From Stenotrophomonas maltophilia R551-3 (lineage in GTDB: Bacteria > Pseudomonadota > Gammaproteobacteria > Xanthomonadales > Xanthomonadaceae), in the NCBI RefSeq assembly GCF_000020665.1, contig NC_011071.1, positions 1,044,501 through 1,108,500 of the forward strand: a stretch of 64,000 bases of DNA. The letters are read 5' to 3'. Below, piece after piece: positions 25,538 to 33,926 of the stretch. The notes under the pieces were generated by a model that made no database searches, had not been told where the DNA came from, and saw only the letters and a program-made list of their open reading frames with translations. The first letter of the stretch is position 1. Every line of letters begins with the position of its first letter. A program made the position numbers and the translations under genes.

Positions 25538-26578
25538 ATGCGGCTTCGAGACCGCGACAGGGTGCCAGTGAACGCCGCAGGACGTTGGATGACAGGAAGT
25601 GCCATGGCGCTGGCGGCGCTGTGGGTGAGCGGGCTGCTGGCCTACCAGCTGCCGGGACCGGGTTGGCTGGCCACCGGCGTCGCCGTGCTGTGGCTGCTGG
25701 TGGCGCTGTGGGCGTCGTGGCGGGTCGCGCGCGGGCGTGCCTCGCGCCGCCTGGGCACGGCCTTCGGTGTGGCGCTGGCGTTGGCCGGCCTGTGGTGGCT
25801 GCTGCTGACCCCGCGCCAGGACCGCGTATGGGCCGACGACGTGGCCCAGCGCCTGCATGTGGTGTCCTTCGACGGGCGCCATGTGGTGCTGGACAACGTG
25901 CGCGACTTCAGCTGGCGCAGCGAAACCGACTACGACGCGCACTGGGTGCGCCGCGAATACGACCTGGACCAGCTGCGCTCGGCCGACCTGGTGCTGTCGT
26001 ACTGGATGGGCCCGGCGATCGCCCACACGCTGATCTCGTTCGGTTTCGAGGATGGTCGCCACGTGGTGTTCTCGCTGGAGATCCGCAAGGAGCGCGGTGA
26101 GTCGTTCTCCGCGCTGGGCGGCTTCTTCCGCAAGTTCGAGATGACCCTGGTGGCTTCGGAGGAGACCGACATCATCCGCACGCGTACCAACGCGCGGGGC
26201 GAGGATGTCTACCTGTACCGCCTGCACGGCATGGACCGCGCACAGCTGAAGGAACTGTTCGCCGCGTACATCGCGCAGGCGCGCGAGCTGGATGCGAAGC
26301 CGGGCTTCTACAACACGCTGACCAGCAACTGCACGACCATCGTCTTCGACCTGGCCCGCCACATCGCACCGCGCCTGCCGCTGGATTACCGCCTGCTGCT
26401 GTCCGGCTATCTCGCCGAGTACGCGCAGGAGGTCGGTGCGCTCACGCCGGGCGTGCCATACGCCGAGCTGCACGACAAGGGCCGCATCACCCAGCGCGCA
26501 TTGGACCTGGGTGATGGCGCGCATTTCTCCACCGTGATCCGCCAGGGCGTGCCCGGCACCGAGCAGGACCCGCAGTAA
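25538..26578 (+). CDS. DUF4105 (Lnb N-terminal periplasmic-like) membrane protein
   Basis: About 346 residues. Two or three membrane helices lie in the first 85 residues (LAALWVSGLLAYQL, LLVALWASWRVA, LALAGLWWLLLTP). A large soluble domain follows with FSWRSETDYDAHW and, towards the end, the Asn-Cys stretch TLTSNCTTIVFDLA typical of DUF4105. The domain is thought to face the periplasm; its activity is unknown, although an invariant Cys suggests an amidase-like or protease-like reaction. The TAA overlaps the next ATG (TAATG), so the hydrolase gene behind it is translationally coupled. The exact start is unsure because no ribosome site is clear. Confidence 0.8.
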   Translation: MRLRDRDRVPVNAAGRWMTGSAMALAALWVSGLLAYQLPGPGWLATGVAVLWLLVALWASWRVARGRASRRLGTAFGVALALAGLWWLLLTPRQDRVWADDVAQRLHVVSFDGRHVVLDNVRDFSWRSETDYDAHWVRREYDLDQLRSADLVLSYWMGPAIAHTLISFGFEDGRHVVFSLEIRKERGESFSALGGFFRKFEMTLVASEETDIIRTRTNARGEDVYLYRLHGMDRAQLKELFAAYIAQARELDAKPGFYNTLTSNCTTIVFDLARHIAPRLPLDYRLLLSGYLAEYAQEVGALTPGVPYAELHDKGRITQRALDLGDGAHFSTVIRQGVPGTEQDPQ

Positions 26579-28602
26579 TGACCCAACTCTTTCTGACCCG
26601 CTGGCAGCGCCTGCTGCCGGTGTTGTTCGTCGCCTTCCTGCTGCTGGGCAGCAGCGGCTGCGCGATGGTCACCGTCAAGCAGGTCAAATCCAGTGATTCG
26701 CTGGTCAACAAGCGCGCGGATGTGCTCAACACCGGCAAGCTCAGCCCGGCCGCGCGTGAAACGCTCAGCGCAGCGGGCCTGGACGAATCGCAGTGCGAGA
26801 AGGACTTCCTGGTCTGCCGAAGCACGTTGCTGATGACCGACGACCTCAATGTCGAACAACGCCTGTCGGCGCTGTCCGAGCTGTGGGTGAAGGCGGCATT
26901 GGCGATGACGCCGAAGAAGACCGCTGCCGGTGATCCACCGATGAGCGATGCGGCGCTGGATGCGTGGCTGGAGGCCGCGCGCTATGCCTATGCCTACCTG
27001 TTCTACAGCGGCCGCTCGCCGTCCGACCGAGCCTTCGAGGACCGCCAGACGCAGGTGCGTGACTACTACAACTACGCGGCCGAAAAGGCGGCGGTGGTGT
27101 TGTTCGTGCGCGCGCGTGCCGCTGCACTGGCCGGTGAGGACTACACGAAGCCGATCACGGTTGGCAGCTGGTCGCTGGCGTCCAATTACCAGCAGCTGGG
27201 CCTGAAGAGCATTCCCGCGCAGCTGGTTCCGGCCGGCACCGTCAGCTTTGTCGGCCTGCGCAGCACCTATCGCCGCGATGGCTTCGGTGCCGAGCTGGTG
27301 ATGGTGATGGATCCGCCGAAGCTGGTTGCGCCGGTGATCGCACCGGATGGCCCGAAGGCCGAAACGGCACCGGATGATGAAGACGACGAGCGTCGTGGCC
27401 GCCGCCATCGTCATGACGATTCGGTGCCCGAGTTCAGTGAGATGTCCTCGATCAACGTCACTGCGCTGCTGCGGTTCGAAGGCAGCAGCCTGGAAGACGT
27501 GATGCGCACGCGCCGGGTCGAGCTGGATGCCTATTCGCCGGAAGCGACCGAGCGCATCACCCTGCACGGTGAGCAGGTACCGCTGGCCGGCAACTTCACT
27601 GCCGCCTACGGCCTGTGGCTGGCGCAGAGTGGCTTCGCGCGGCAGTCGCTGCGCACCCTGTTCGGCATGAGCGAGGGCATCGGCGAGCCGCACATCTACC
27701 TGATGCAGCCGTGGGATCCGAACCGCCGGATCATCTTCATGCTGCACGGCCTGGCCAGCAGCCCGGAAGCGTGGGTGAACCTGGCCAACGAAATCATGGG
27801 TGATCCCGAGCTGCGCCAGCAGTTCCAGGTGTGGCAGGTCTACTACCCGACCAATGCGCCGATCGCGTTGAACCGTTACGAGATCGCCAACGCGTTCAAC
27901 GACACGCTGAAGCATTTCGATCCCGACGGCAGTACGCGTGCATCGAAGGACATGGTCTACATCGGCCACAGCATGGGTGGCGTACTGGCGCGCCTGCTGG
28001 TCAGCGATTCGGGTGATGTACTGTGGAACGACCTGCTGGCCAACTACGACCTGAAGGGTGAACGGTTGAAGCGGGTGCAGAACAAGCTGGGGCCGCTGCT
28101 GCATTTCAAGGCACAGCCGAACGTGGAGCGTGCGATCTTCATCGCCGCACCGCACCAGGGCACCGACATCGCCGGCAACAAGGTCGGTCGCCTGATCGGC
28201 CGCCTGGTGCGGCTGCCGCTGACCATCCTCGGCAAGTTCGAGGATGTGTTCCTGGCACTGGCGCAGGCCGAGCAGCAGGTCGACGGTACCGCCAAGCCGA
28301 AGATTCCCAACAGCATCGACAACCTCAAGGCCAGCGACCCGTTCGTGAAGGCCGCCGCGCAGCTGCCGATCGAGACCGGCCTGAAGTACCACTCGATCAT
28401 TGCCCAGCGCAAGCCGGAGCTGCCGGTGGAGAAGTCCGATGATGGGCTGGTGCCGTACTGGAGCGCACACCTGCCGGGCGCGCTGTCGGAGAAGGTGATC
28501 ATCTCCGGCCACAGCGTGCAGGAAACCCCGCAGGCGGTGCTGGAGGTGCGGCGTATCCTGCATCGCGACGTCGATGATGTGGGGACCGGCGCGAAACCCT
28601 GA
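26578..28602 (+). CDS. Alpha/beta-hydrolase, probable membrane-anchored lipase-like protein
   Basis: A 674-residue protein. The N-terminal helix VLFVAFLLLGSSGC resembles a lipoprotein signal, though the residue three before the Cys is Ser, so lipidation is uncertain. After a 370-residue region of unknown fold comes a hydrolase domain with IIFMLHGLASSPEAWVNLANE (oxyanion side) and VYIGHSMGGVLARLL, the GxSxG nucleophile elbow. A charged low-complexity insert (DDEDDERRGRRHRHDD) lies near residue 275. It overlaps the DUF4105 gene by one base, pointing to a joint task at the cell envelope; the substrate is unknown. Confidence 0.82.
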   Translation: MTQLFLTRWQRLLPVLFVAFLLLGSSGCAMVTVKQVKSSDSLVNKRADVLNTGKLSPAARETLSAAGLDESQCEKDFLVCRSTLLMTDDLNVEQRLSALSELWVKAALAMTPKKTAAGDPPMSDAALDAWLEAARYAYAYLFYSGRSPSDRAFEDRQTQVRDYYNYAAEKAAVVLFVRARAAALAGEDYTKPITVGSWSLASNYQQLGLKSIPAQLVPAGTVSFVGLRSTYRRDGFGAELVMVMDPPKLVAPVIAPDGPKAETAPDDEDDERRGRRHRHDDSVPEFSEMSSINVTALLRFEGSSLEDVMRTRRVELDAYSPEATERITLHGEQVPLAGNFTAAYGLWLAQSGFARQSLRTLFGMSEGIGEPHIYLMQPWDPNRRIIFMLHGLASSPEAWVNLANEIMGDPELRQQFQVWQVYYPTNAPIALNRYEIANAFNDTLKHFDPDGSTRASKDMVYIGHSMGGVLARLLVSDSGDVLWNDLLANYDLKGERLKRVQNKLGPLLHFKAQPNVERAIFIAAPHQGTDIAGNKVGRLIGRLVRLPLTILGKFEDVFLALAQAEQQVDGTAKPKIPNSIDNLKASDPFVKAAAQLPIETGLKYHSIIAQRKPELPVEKSDDGLVPYWSAHLPGALSEKVIISGHSVQETPQAVLEVRRILHRDVDDVGTGAKP

Positions 28603-28613
28603 CCGCTGCGCTC

Positions 28614-28707
28614 GCCGGGCATGGCCCGGCGCTACCGCGGTGCGCCTTTCCGGGGGGCGCTGCGTTGACGTGATCCGCCTCTTCGGTAGCGCCGGGCCAT
28701 GCCCGGC
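28614..28707. repeat. Pair of inverted SMAG/REP palindromes
   Basis: A unit at 28614-28635 (GCCGGGCATGGCCCGGC then GCTAC) and its reverse complement at 28686-28707 (GTAGC then GCCGGGCCATGCCCGGC) face each other 50 bp apart. GTAG at the outer terminus is the mark of SMAG elements. The pair lies between two convergent genes and may end transcription of both. Confidence 0.85.
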
Positions 28708-28725
28708 GGAATCCGTCCTGCGGCG

Positions 28726-30096
28726 CTACACCCGCCGCGCGATCACCGTGGCCAGCATGGCCAGACCGAAGGTAATCGCCAGGCACAGGAAGTAGCCGGT
28801 GTGTGGCGCGCTGTCCACGAACAGCGCGAACAGTGCACCGGAAACCGCCAGTGCGGTGGTCACCGACAGCGCCTCGCTCAGCTGCAGCGCCGAGGTGTTG
28901 GCGCCCTGCTCATGCGGCGCCGACAGCGACAGGGTCAGCACCGACAGGCTGGCGTAGATCATGCCCATGCCGAAGCCGGTCACCGCCCAGCCGACCAGTG
29001 CGACCGGCAGCGGAACCGCATTGAACAGCACCGCCAGCGTGGCGGCGATACCGATCGTCATCAGCGGCGTGCCCACGCGGAGCAGCTGCTGGCGCGACCA
29101 TCCGCGCTGTTGATGGCCTTGCAGCCAGGAGCCCGCGAACCAGCCCAGCGCACCGAGGCTGAGTACGGCGCCGGCCCAGCTGGGTGAGAGTCCGCGCTCG
29201 CGCTGCAACAGCAGGGGCAGGTAGGCCTCGCAAGCAAAGAATGCTGCTGCAGCGATGCCGCGCAGGGCGATCACGCTGGGTAGGCCGCGGCGCAGCAGCA
29301 ACGTGCCGGCTGGCAACAGGCGGTGCACGCAGAACAGCAGCGCCAGCAGCGCCACACCAATGCAGAGCAGGGCCGGCACGCCGCGTTGCTGGCCACCGAA
29401 GTACAGCAGCAGGGCCGCCAGCGAGGCACCGCTGGCCCAGCGCACCACGTTGCCGCGTCCATCGTCGCTGCTGGCAGCATCAGTGAATTGCATGCGTGCC
29501 AGTGCCGGGCGCAGCAGCAGCGCGGCCGGGACCGCCAGCAGCGGCACCGCCAGGAACACCCAACGCCAACCGAGGTGCTGCACGATCAGGCCGCTCAGTG
29601 CCGGGCCGATCATCGACGGCACCACCCAGCCTGCGGAGAACGCGGCAAATACCTTTGGCCGCAGGTGCTCGGGGTAGCTGCGCCCGACCATCACGTACAG
29701 CGAGACTGAGATCGCACCCGCACCCAGGCCCTGCAGCAGGCGGCCTGCCACCAGCATGCCCATACGCATGGCGAAGCCGGCCAGCAGCAGGCCCAGCACG
29801 AAGCAGGCCAGCCCATACCACAGCGGACGCGCCGGCCCCTGGCGGTCGGCCCAGCGCCCGGCCAGGGTCATTCCGATCACGCTGGTGGCCAGCGTGCCGC
29901 CGAACGCCAGTGCATACAGGCGCAGGCCATCCAGCGCCTCGGCCACGGTCGGCATCGCCGCTGCCACCGCCAAGGCCTCGAAGGCGTGCAGGGCGACCAG
30001 CGCGACCATGCCGATGGTGGTGGCGCGGTAGCGTGCGGACAGGATCGAAGTGTCGGCCGACATGCTGGCGTCGACGGAAGAGGCAGTGGGGGTCAT
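28726..30096 (-). CDS. mfsA: MFS exporter under SoxR control (MfsA-like)
   Basis: A 456-residue protein with about 14 hydrophobic helices and the MFS loop signature LAGRWADRQGPARPLWYG. It faces a soxR gene across 80 bp holding a perfect SoxR-type palindrome. S. maltophilia mfsA, a paraquat exporter gene, is known to be controlled by SoxR; family and context match, so the name is given with reservation. ATG 30096 (MTPTASS) is chosen; a longer frame reaches into the operator. Confidence 0.8.
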   Translation of the reverse strand: MTPTASSVDASMSADTSILSARYRATTIGMVALVALHAFEALAVAAAMPTVAEALDGLRLYALAFGGTLATSVIGMTLAGRWADRQGPARPLWYGLACFVLGLLLAGFAMRMGMLVAGRLLQGLGAGAISVSLYVMVGRSYPEHLRPKVFAAFSAGWVVPSMIGPALSGLIVQHLGWRWVFLAVPLLAVPAALLLRPALARMQFTDAASSDDGRGNVVRWASGASLAALLLYFGGQQRGVPALLCIGVALLALLFCVHRLLPAGTLLLRRGLPSVIALRGIAAAAFFACEAYLPLLLQRERGLSPSWAGAVLSLGALGWFAGSWLQGHQQRGWSRQQLLRVGTPLMTIGIAATLAVLFNAVPLPVALVGWAVTGFGMGMIYASLSVLTLSLSAPHEQGANTSALQLSEALSVTTALAVSGALFALFVDSAPHTGYFLCLAITFGLAMLATVIARRV

Positions 30097-30150
30097 ACGG
30101 GTCAGGTGCGGGCCGCGCTTGTCAACTGGCGGCGAAGATAGCAGCATGAC

Positions 30151-30170
30151 ACCTCAACTGCAGTTGAGGT
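30151..30170. promoter_or_regulatory. SoxR box (perfect 20-bp palindrome)
   Basis: ACCTCAACTGCAGTTGAGGT is self-complementary over 20 bp and begins six bases before the soxR ATG ends its space. Its CCTCAA/TTGAGG halves match the E. coli SoxR target at soxS. It sits between mfsA and soxR, so one SoxR dimer could control both. Confidence 0.85.
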
Positions 30171-30176
30171 CAAGTA

Positions 30177-30611
30177 ATGGTGTCCCAGGATCTGAGCGTT
30201 GGCGAAGTATCCCAGCGCAGTGGCGTGGCCATTTCCGCGCTGCATTTCTACGAGCGCAAGGGGCTGATCAGCAGCCTGCGCACCTCGGGCAACCAGCGCC
30301 GCTACAGCCGTGACGTGCTGCGCCGACTGGCCGTGATCCGCGTGGCACAGCGGGTGGGCATGCCGCTGGAAGCCGTTGGCCGCGCTTTTGAAAGCCTGCC
30401 CGAGGGGCGCGCACCGACCAAGGCCGACTGGGCCAAGCTGTCCGCACGCTGGCGCACCGAACTGGAGGAGCGCATCCACATGCTGCAGCTGCTGCGCGAC
30501 GAACTGACCGGCTGCATCGGCTGTGGCTGCCTGTCGCTGCAGCACTGCCGCCTGGCCAACCCGGGGGACGTCCTCGGCGAACGCGGCGACGGCCCGATGC
30601 GCTGGGAGTGA
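30177..30611 (+). CDS. soxR: Redox-sensitive MerR-family regulator SoxR
   Basis: A 144-residue protein. The MerR-type winged helix reads [24 protein letters not shown] and [18 protein letters not shown] dimer helix follows, then cysteines 113, 116, 118 and 124 in [14 protein letters not shown], the C-x2-C-x-C-x5-C ligand set of the [2Fe-2S] cluster. The cluster is oxidised by redox-cycling compounds and switches on the target promoter. Only mfsA and soxR itself lie by the palindrome; no soxS is seen, as is usual outside enteric bacteria. Confidence 0.95.
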   Translation: MVSQDLSVGEVSQRSGVAISALHFYERKGLISSLRTSGNQRRYSRDVLRRLAVIRVAQRVGMPLEAVGRAFESLPEGRAPTKADWAKLSARWRTELEERIHMLQLLRDELTGCIGCGCLSLQHCRLANPGDVLGERGDGPMRWE

Positions 30612-30616
30612 CCGAC

Positions 30617-30682
30617 AAAAAGGGGACGGAGGGGATTAAGTCGCAAGTGCACAAACGACTTAATCCCCTCCGTCCCCTTTTT
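30617..30682. repeat. Long inverted repeat, 27-bp arms (copy 2 of 2)
   Basis: The arms 30617-30643 and 30656-30682 are perfect reverse complements around a 12-bp loop. They begin AAAAAGGGGACGG and share all but the end bases with the copy at 13504-13579; the loops differ. The copy lies between the convergent soxR and SDR genes, four bases after the soxR stop and one base before the SDR stop, and is a good bidirectional terminator. Confidence 0.85.
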
Positions 30683-30683
30683 C

Positions 30684-31286
30684 TTACCAGACCGTGATCG
30701 TCTCGCCGCTCTGGATGCCTTCCACCGCGCGCTGGAAGGCCAGTGCCGCGCGCTGTGCGCTCACCGCTTCAAAGCCGGGGAAGTAGGGCCCGTAGGCGGC
30801 CATCGATTCGATCAGCACGTTGGGGCTGACCACGTTGATGCGCAGGCCACGCGGCAGCAGTTCCAGCGCAGCGGCACGCACGAAGCCTTCCAGCGCGGCA
30901 TTCACCGAGGTGGCGTTGACGCCATCGCGGATCGGCTGCGCGCTGACGATGCCACTGGTCAACGTGATTGAACCTCCGGCAGTGAGGTGGTGCTGCGCGA
31001 CCAGCGCCAGCCGTACCTGGCCGAGCAGCTTGTCCTGCAGGCCCATGTTGAACTGAGCCGGGGTCATTGCCTGCAGCGGGCCGAAGTGCAGCTTGCCGGC
31101 GGTGGAGATCACCGCATCGACCGGGCCGGTACGCGCGAACAGTTCGGCGACGCTGGCATCGTCGGTGAGGTCCACGCGCAGTTCGCCGCTGGTGCGGCCG
31201 GCGGCGAGGATCTGGTGCTGCTGGCCAAGCTGGCGTGCGACCGCCTGGCCGAGGGTGCCGCTGGCACCCACAAGGAGAATCTTCAT
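30684..31286 (-). CDS. Short-chain dehydrogenase/reductase family protein
   Basis: A 200-residue protein. The cofactor site is LLVGASGTLGQAVARQLG (TGxxGxG-like). The catalytic part differs from classical SDRs: ITLTSGIVSAQPIRDGVNATSVNAALEGF has Ser but no clear YxxxK, placing it in the short atypical group that uses NADPH. Length is below the usual 250. It is divergent from a LysR gene that probably controls it. Confidence 0.85.
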   Translation of the reverse strand: MKILLVGASGTLGQAVARQLGQQHQILAAGRTSGELRVDLTDDASVAELFARTGPVDAVISTAGKLHFGPLQAMTPAQFNMGLQDKLLGQVRLALVAQHHLTAGGSITLTSGIVSAQPIRDGVNATSVNAALEGFVRAAALELLPRGLRINVVSPNVLIESMAAYGPYFPGFEAVSAQRAALAFQRAVEGIQSGETITVW

Positions 31287-31369
31287 GGCGGTTCCTTGCG
31301 AGAGGGGGAATGAGCGCAGTCTGCGCCGTCACAGCCAGGTTCGGTAAGGTGCGTATGCTTAGTGGATTC

Positions 31370-31384
31370 CTAACTAAGGGTTAG
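31370..31384. promoter_or_regulatory. CTAAC-N5-GTTAG inverted repeat, candidate LysR site
   Basis: The site lies two bases before the LysR start codon, between it and the divergent SDR gene. CTAAC and GTTAG form a perfect 5-bp inverted repeat, extended on the left by another TTAG (CTTAGTGGATTCCTAAC). It overlaps the translation start region of the regulator and would suit autoregulation. Confidence 0.4.
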
Positions 31385-31386
31385 CA

Positions 31387-32262
31387 ATGGATACGCTTCG
31401 CTGCATGCAGGCCTTTGTCGCCGTGGCCGAGCGCGGCAGCTTCACCGGTGCCGCCGAGCAGCTGCAGGTCTCGGCGGTGATGGTGGGCAAGTACATCCAG
31501 CAGCTGGAGGCGCACCTGGGTACGGCGCTGCTGCAGCGGAACACCCGGCGCCAGCGCCTGACCGAAGCCGGCAGCGCCTACCTGGCCGGTTGTCGGCAGG
31601 TGCTGGAGCAGGTGCAGCAGGCCGAGGCCGATGTCGCCGGCCTGCAGGTGCAGCCACGGGGCCTGCTGCGGGTCAGCGCGCCGACCACCTGGGGCAGCTG
31701 CGTGCTGGCGCCGGTACTGTCCGGGCTGCTGCGTGAGCAGCCGTTGCTGAACATCGAACTGGACCTGAGCAACCGCCGCGTGGACCTGATCGAGGATGGC
31801 TTCGACGTGGCAATCCGCGTTGGGCCGCTGCCGTCACAGGAAGTGGTGGCGCGGCCGTTGCCACCGTACGCGATGAGCCTGTGCGCGGCACCGTCCTATC
31901 TGCGCCGGCGTGGCACGCCGCGCACCCCTGAGGATCTGGCCGGGCATGACTGCCTGAGCCATCTGGCCTGGCGCGGTGGCCATGGCTGGCAGCTGGCCAA
32001 CGGTGAACAGGTGGATTGGGAGGCGCGGCTGACCTGCAATGATGGTGTTGCACTGCGCGAGGCCGCCGTCGCCGGGACAGGGCTGGTGCTGCAACCGACC
32101 GCACTGCTGGCCGGCGAGATCGCGGCAGGGCGGTTGAAGCCCCTGCTGCGCGACTACCTGCCGGAACCGCGACCGATGCACCTGATCTACCTGCCGGATC
32201 GACGGCCGCGTCCGCGCCTGCAGTGCTTCGTCGATTTCGTCATGGCCACATTGGGGCGGTGA
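31387..32262 (+). CDS. LysR-family transcriptional regulator (CrgA/DsdC-like subgroup)
   Basis: A 291-residue protein. HTH: RGSFTGAAEQLQVSAVMVGKYIQQLE; effector domain from LLRVSAPTTWGSCVLAPVL with DVAIRVGPLP, characteristic of the large LysR subgroup next to oxidoreductases. It is divergent from the SDR gene, its probable target. The ligand is unknown. Confidence 0.88.
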   Translation: MDTLRCMQAFVAVAERGSFTGAAEQLQVSAVMVGKYIQQLEAHLGTALLQRNTRRQRLTEAGSAYLAGCRQVLEQVQQAEADVAGLQVQPRGLLRVSAPTTWGSCVLAPVLSGLLREQPLLNIELDLSNRRVDLIEDGFDVAIRVGPLPSQEVVARPLPPYAMSLCAAPSYLRRRGTPRTPEDLAGHDCLSHLAWRGGHGWQLANGEQVDWEARLTCNDGVALREAAVAGTGLVLQPTALLAGEIAAGRLKPLLRDYLPEPRPMHLIYLPDRRPRPRLQCFVDFVMATLGR

Positions 32263-32263
32263 G

Positions 32264-32312
32264 CATCCACGCCATGCGTGGATGATGGTAGGTGCCGACC
32301 GTTGGTCGGCAC
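32264..32312. repeat. Two different SMAG-type palindromes side by side
   Basis: CATCCACGCCATGCGTGGATG at 32264-32284 is a near-perfect palindrome. A second one, GTAG then GTGCCGACCGTTGGTCGGCAC, occupies 32288-32312. They fill the space between the LysR and proC genes, which converge, and can form a terminator-like hairpin. Confidence 0.8.
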
Positions 32313-32321
32313 ACATCGGGA

Positions 32322-33143
32322 TCAATCATTCGCCGCAGACAGTTCCTGCCCACGCACCTGGGCGGCGCGCAGCGCCTTATCCACCAGCGTCTCGAAACCA
32401 CCGGCCTGGAAGCTCTCGATCGCGGCCTGGGTGGTGCCGTTGGGCGAGGTCACGCGGCGACGCAGTTCGGCCGGGCTTTCGCCGGCTTCATCGAGCATGC
32501 GCGAGGCACCCAGCAGGGTCTGCACCACCAGCGTGCGCGCCGCTTCTGCAGGCAGGCCCTGTGCGATACCCGCCGCTTCCATCGCTTCGGCCAGCAGGAA
32601 CACATAGGCCGGCCCACTGCCGGAGACCGCGGTGACCGAATCCATCAGCGACTCGCTGTCGATCCACACCGTACGCCCGGCGCTGGCCAGCACCTGTTCG
32701 GCGCGTGCGTGCTGCTGCGCATCCACCGACGCGGTGGCGTACAGGCCGGTCACGCCGGCGCCGAGCAGGGCCGGCGTGTTCGGCATCGCGCGCACCACCG
32801 GCAGGTTCCCGCCCAGCCAGCGTTCAAGCTGCGTGCTGGTGATGCCGGCGGCAATCGACACCACCAGCGGTCGGTTCGCCTGTGCCAGCGCCTGCAGCGA
32901 CTGGCATACATCGCGCAGTACCTGCGGCTTCACCGCCAGCAGCCAGGTATTGCCCTGTGCGGCGGCATCAGCGGCGTTGTCGTGCACCTGCACGCCGAAG
33001 TCGGCAGCCAGTGACTCGCGCAATGCGGCCACTGGTTCGGCCACGTGGATGTGCGCGGCAGGCACGCCCTGGCGGATCAAGCCGGCGATCAGGCTGCGGG
33101 CCATGTTGCCGCCGCCGATGAAGGTGATGGAATCAACTGCCAT
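32322..33143 (-). CDS. proC: Pyrroline-5-carboxylate reductase
   Basis: A 273-residue protein catalysing the last step of proline synthesis, NADPH-dependent reduction of pyrroline-5-carboxylate. The Rossmann start is FIGGGNMARSLIAGLIRQG; VRAMPNTPALLGAGVTGLYA and the C-terminal SGSGPAYVFLLAEAMEAAG are the family signature. The normal length is about 270. Its start is 18 bp behind yggS, so the two form an operon as in many Gammaproteobacteria. Confidence 0.97.
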   Translation of the reverse strand: MAVDSITFIGGGNMARSLIAGLIRQGVPAAHIHVAEPVAALRESLAADFGVQVHDNAADAAAQGNTWLLAVKPQVLRDVCQSLQALAQANRPLVVSIAAGITSTQLERWLGGNLPVVRAMPNTPALLGAGVTGLYATASVDAQQHARAEQVLASAGRTVWIDSESLMDSVTAVSGSGPAYVFLLAEAMEAAGIAQGLPAEAARTLVVQTLLGASRMLDEAGESPAELRRRVTSPNGTTQAAIESFQAGGFETLVDKALRAAQVRGQELSAAND

Positions 33144-33161
33144 GGAAGTCTCCTTGGAATA

Positions 33162-33839
33162 TCAGGCCGGGCGCGGGCGCGCGCCGAACAGAGCGGTGCC
33201 GATACGCACCAGGGTGGCGCCCTCGGCGATGGCCTCGGCGTAGTCGCTGCTCATGCCCATCGACAGCGTGTCGATCTGCGCGTGCTGGGTAACCAACGAC
33301 TGGAAAAGTGTGCGCATGCGCACGAATGCATCCCGGCGGCGCTCGGCCTCGGGCCACGGTGCGGGAATCGCCATCAGACCGCGCAGGCGCAGGCTGGGTT
33401 CGGCGGCAATGGCGGCAGCCAGCGCGTCCACATCCTCTGGTGCACAGCCGTGCTTGCTGGATTCGTCGTCGATGTTGACCTGGATCAGCACGTTCAGCGG
33501 GCCGCGTGCGACGGGGCGATGGCGTGCCAGCGCGGTCACCAGCTTGGGCCGGTCCACGCTCTGCACCCAGTCGAAGTGGCTGGCCACGGCCTCGGCCTTG
33601 TTCGACTGCAAGTGGCCGATCAGGTGCCATTCCAGGTCCAGGTGCTGCAGCGCCTGCATCTTGGCCAGTGCTTCCTGCACGTAGTTCTCGCCGAAGGCGT
33701 GCTGGCCCTGTGCGGCCAGCGCGGCCACGGCCTCGGCCGGCTGGGTCTTGGACACCGCCAGCAGGCGTGGATCGGGCCTGCCAGCGGCCTCGGCGGCGGC
33801 GTGCAGGTTGCTCAGGATCTGGGGCAGGGGAGTGGCCAC
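33162..33839 (-). CDS. yggS: YggS-family PLP homeostasis protein
   Basis: A 225-residue alanine-racemase-fold protein that binds PLP and keeps vitamin B6 balanced. The PLP lysine is in LLAVSKTQPAEAV; FGENYVQEAL and WHLIGHLQSNK are the family motifs, and the end SMGMSSDYAEAIAEGATLVRIG closes the phosphate site. It starts with GTG. It precedes proC on the same strand and is divergent from pilT, an order widely conserved. Confidence 0.96.
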   Translation of the reverse strand: MATPLPQILSNLHAAAEAAGRPDPRLLAVSKTQPAEAVAALAAQGQHAFGENYVQEALAKMQALQHLDLEWHLIGHLQSNKAEAVASHFDWVQSVDRPKLVTALARHRPVARGPLNVLIQVNIDDESSKHGCAPEDVDALAAAIAAEPSLRLRGLMAIPAPWPEAERRRDAFVRMRTLFQSLVTQHAQIDTLSMGMSSDYAEAIAEGATLVRIGTALFGARPRPA

Positions 33840-33926
33840 GTAACGCGTTCCGTTGAATCAGGAGGCTATACTGCCGCCCGGGGAAAGATCCTTCCAGTCG
33901 AAGCCGTTATTGGGGAGTAGCCGCTC

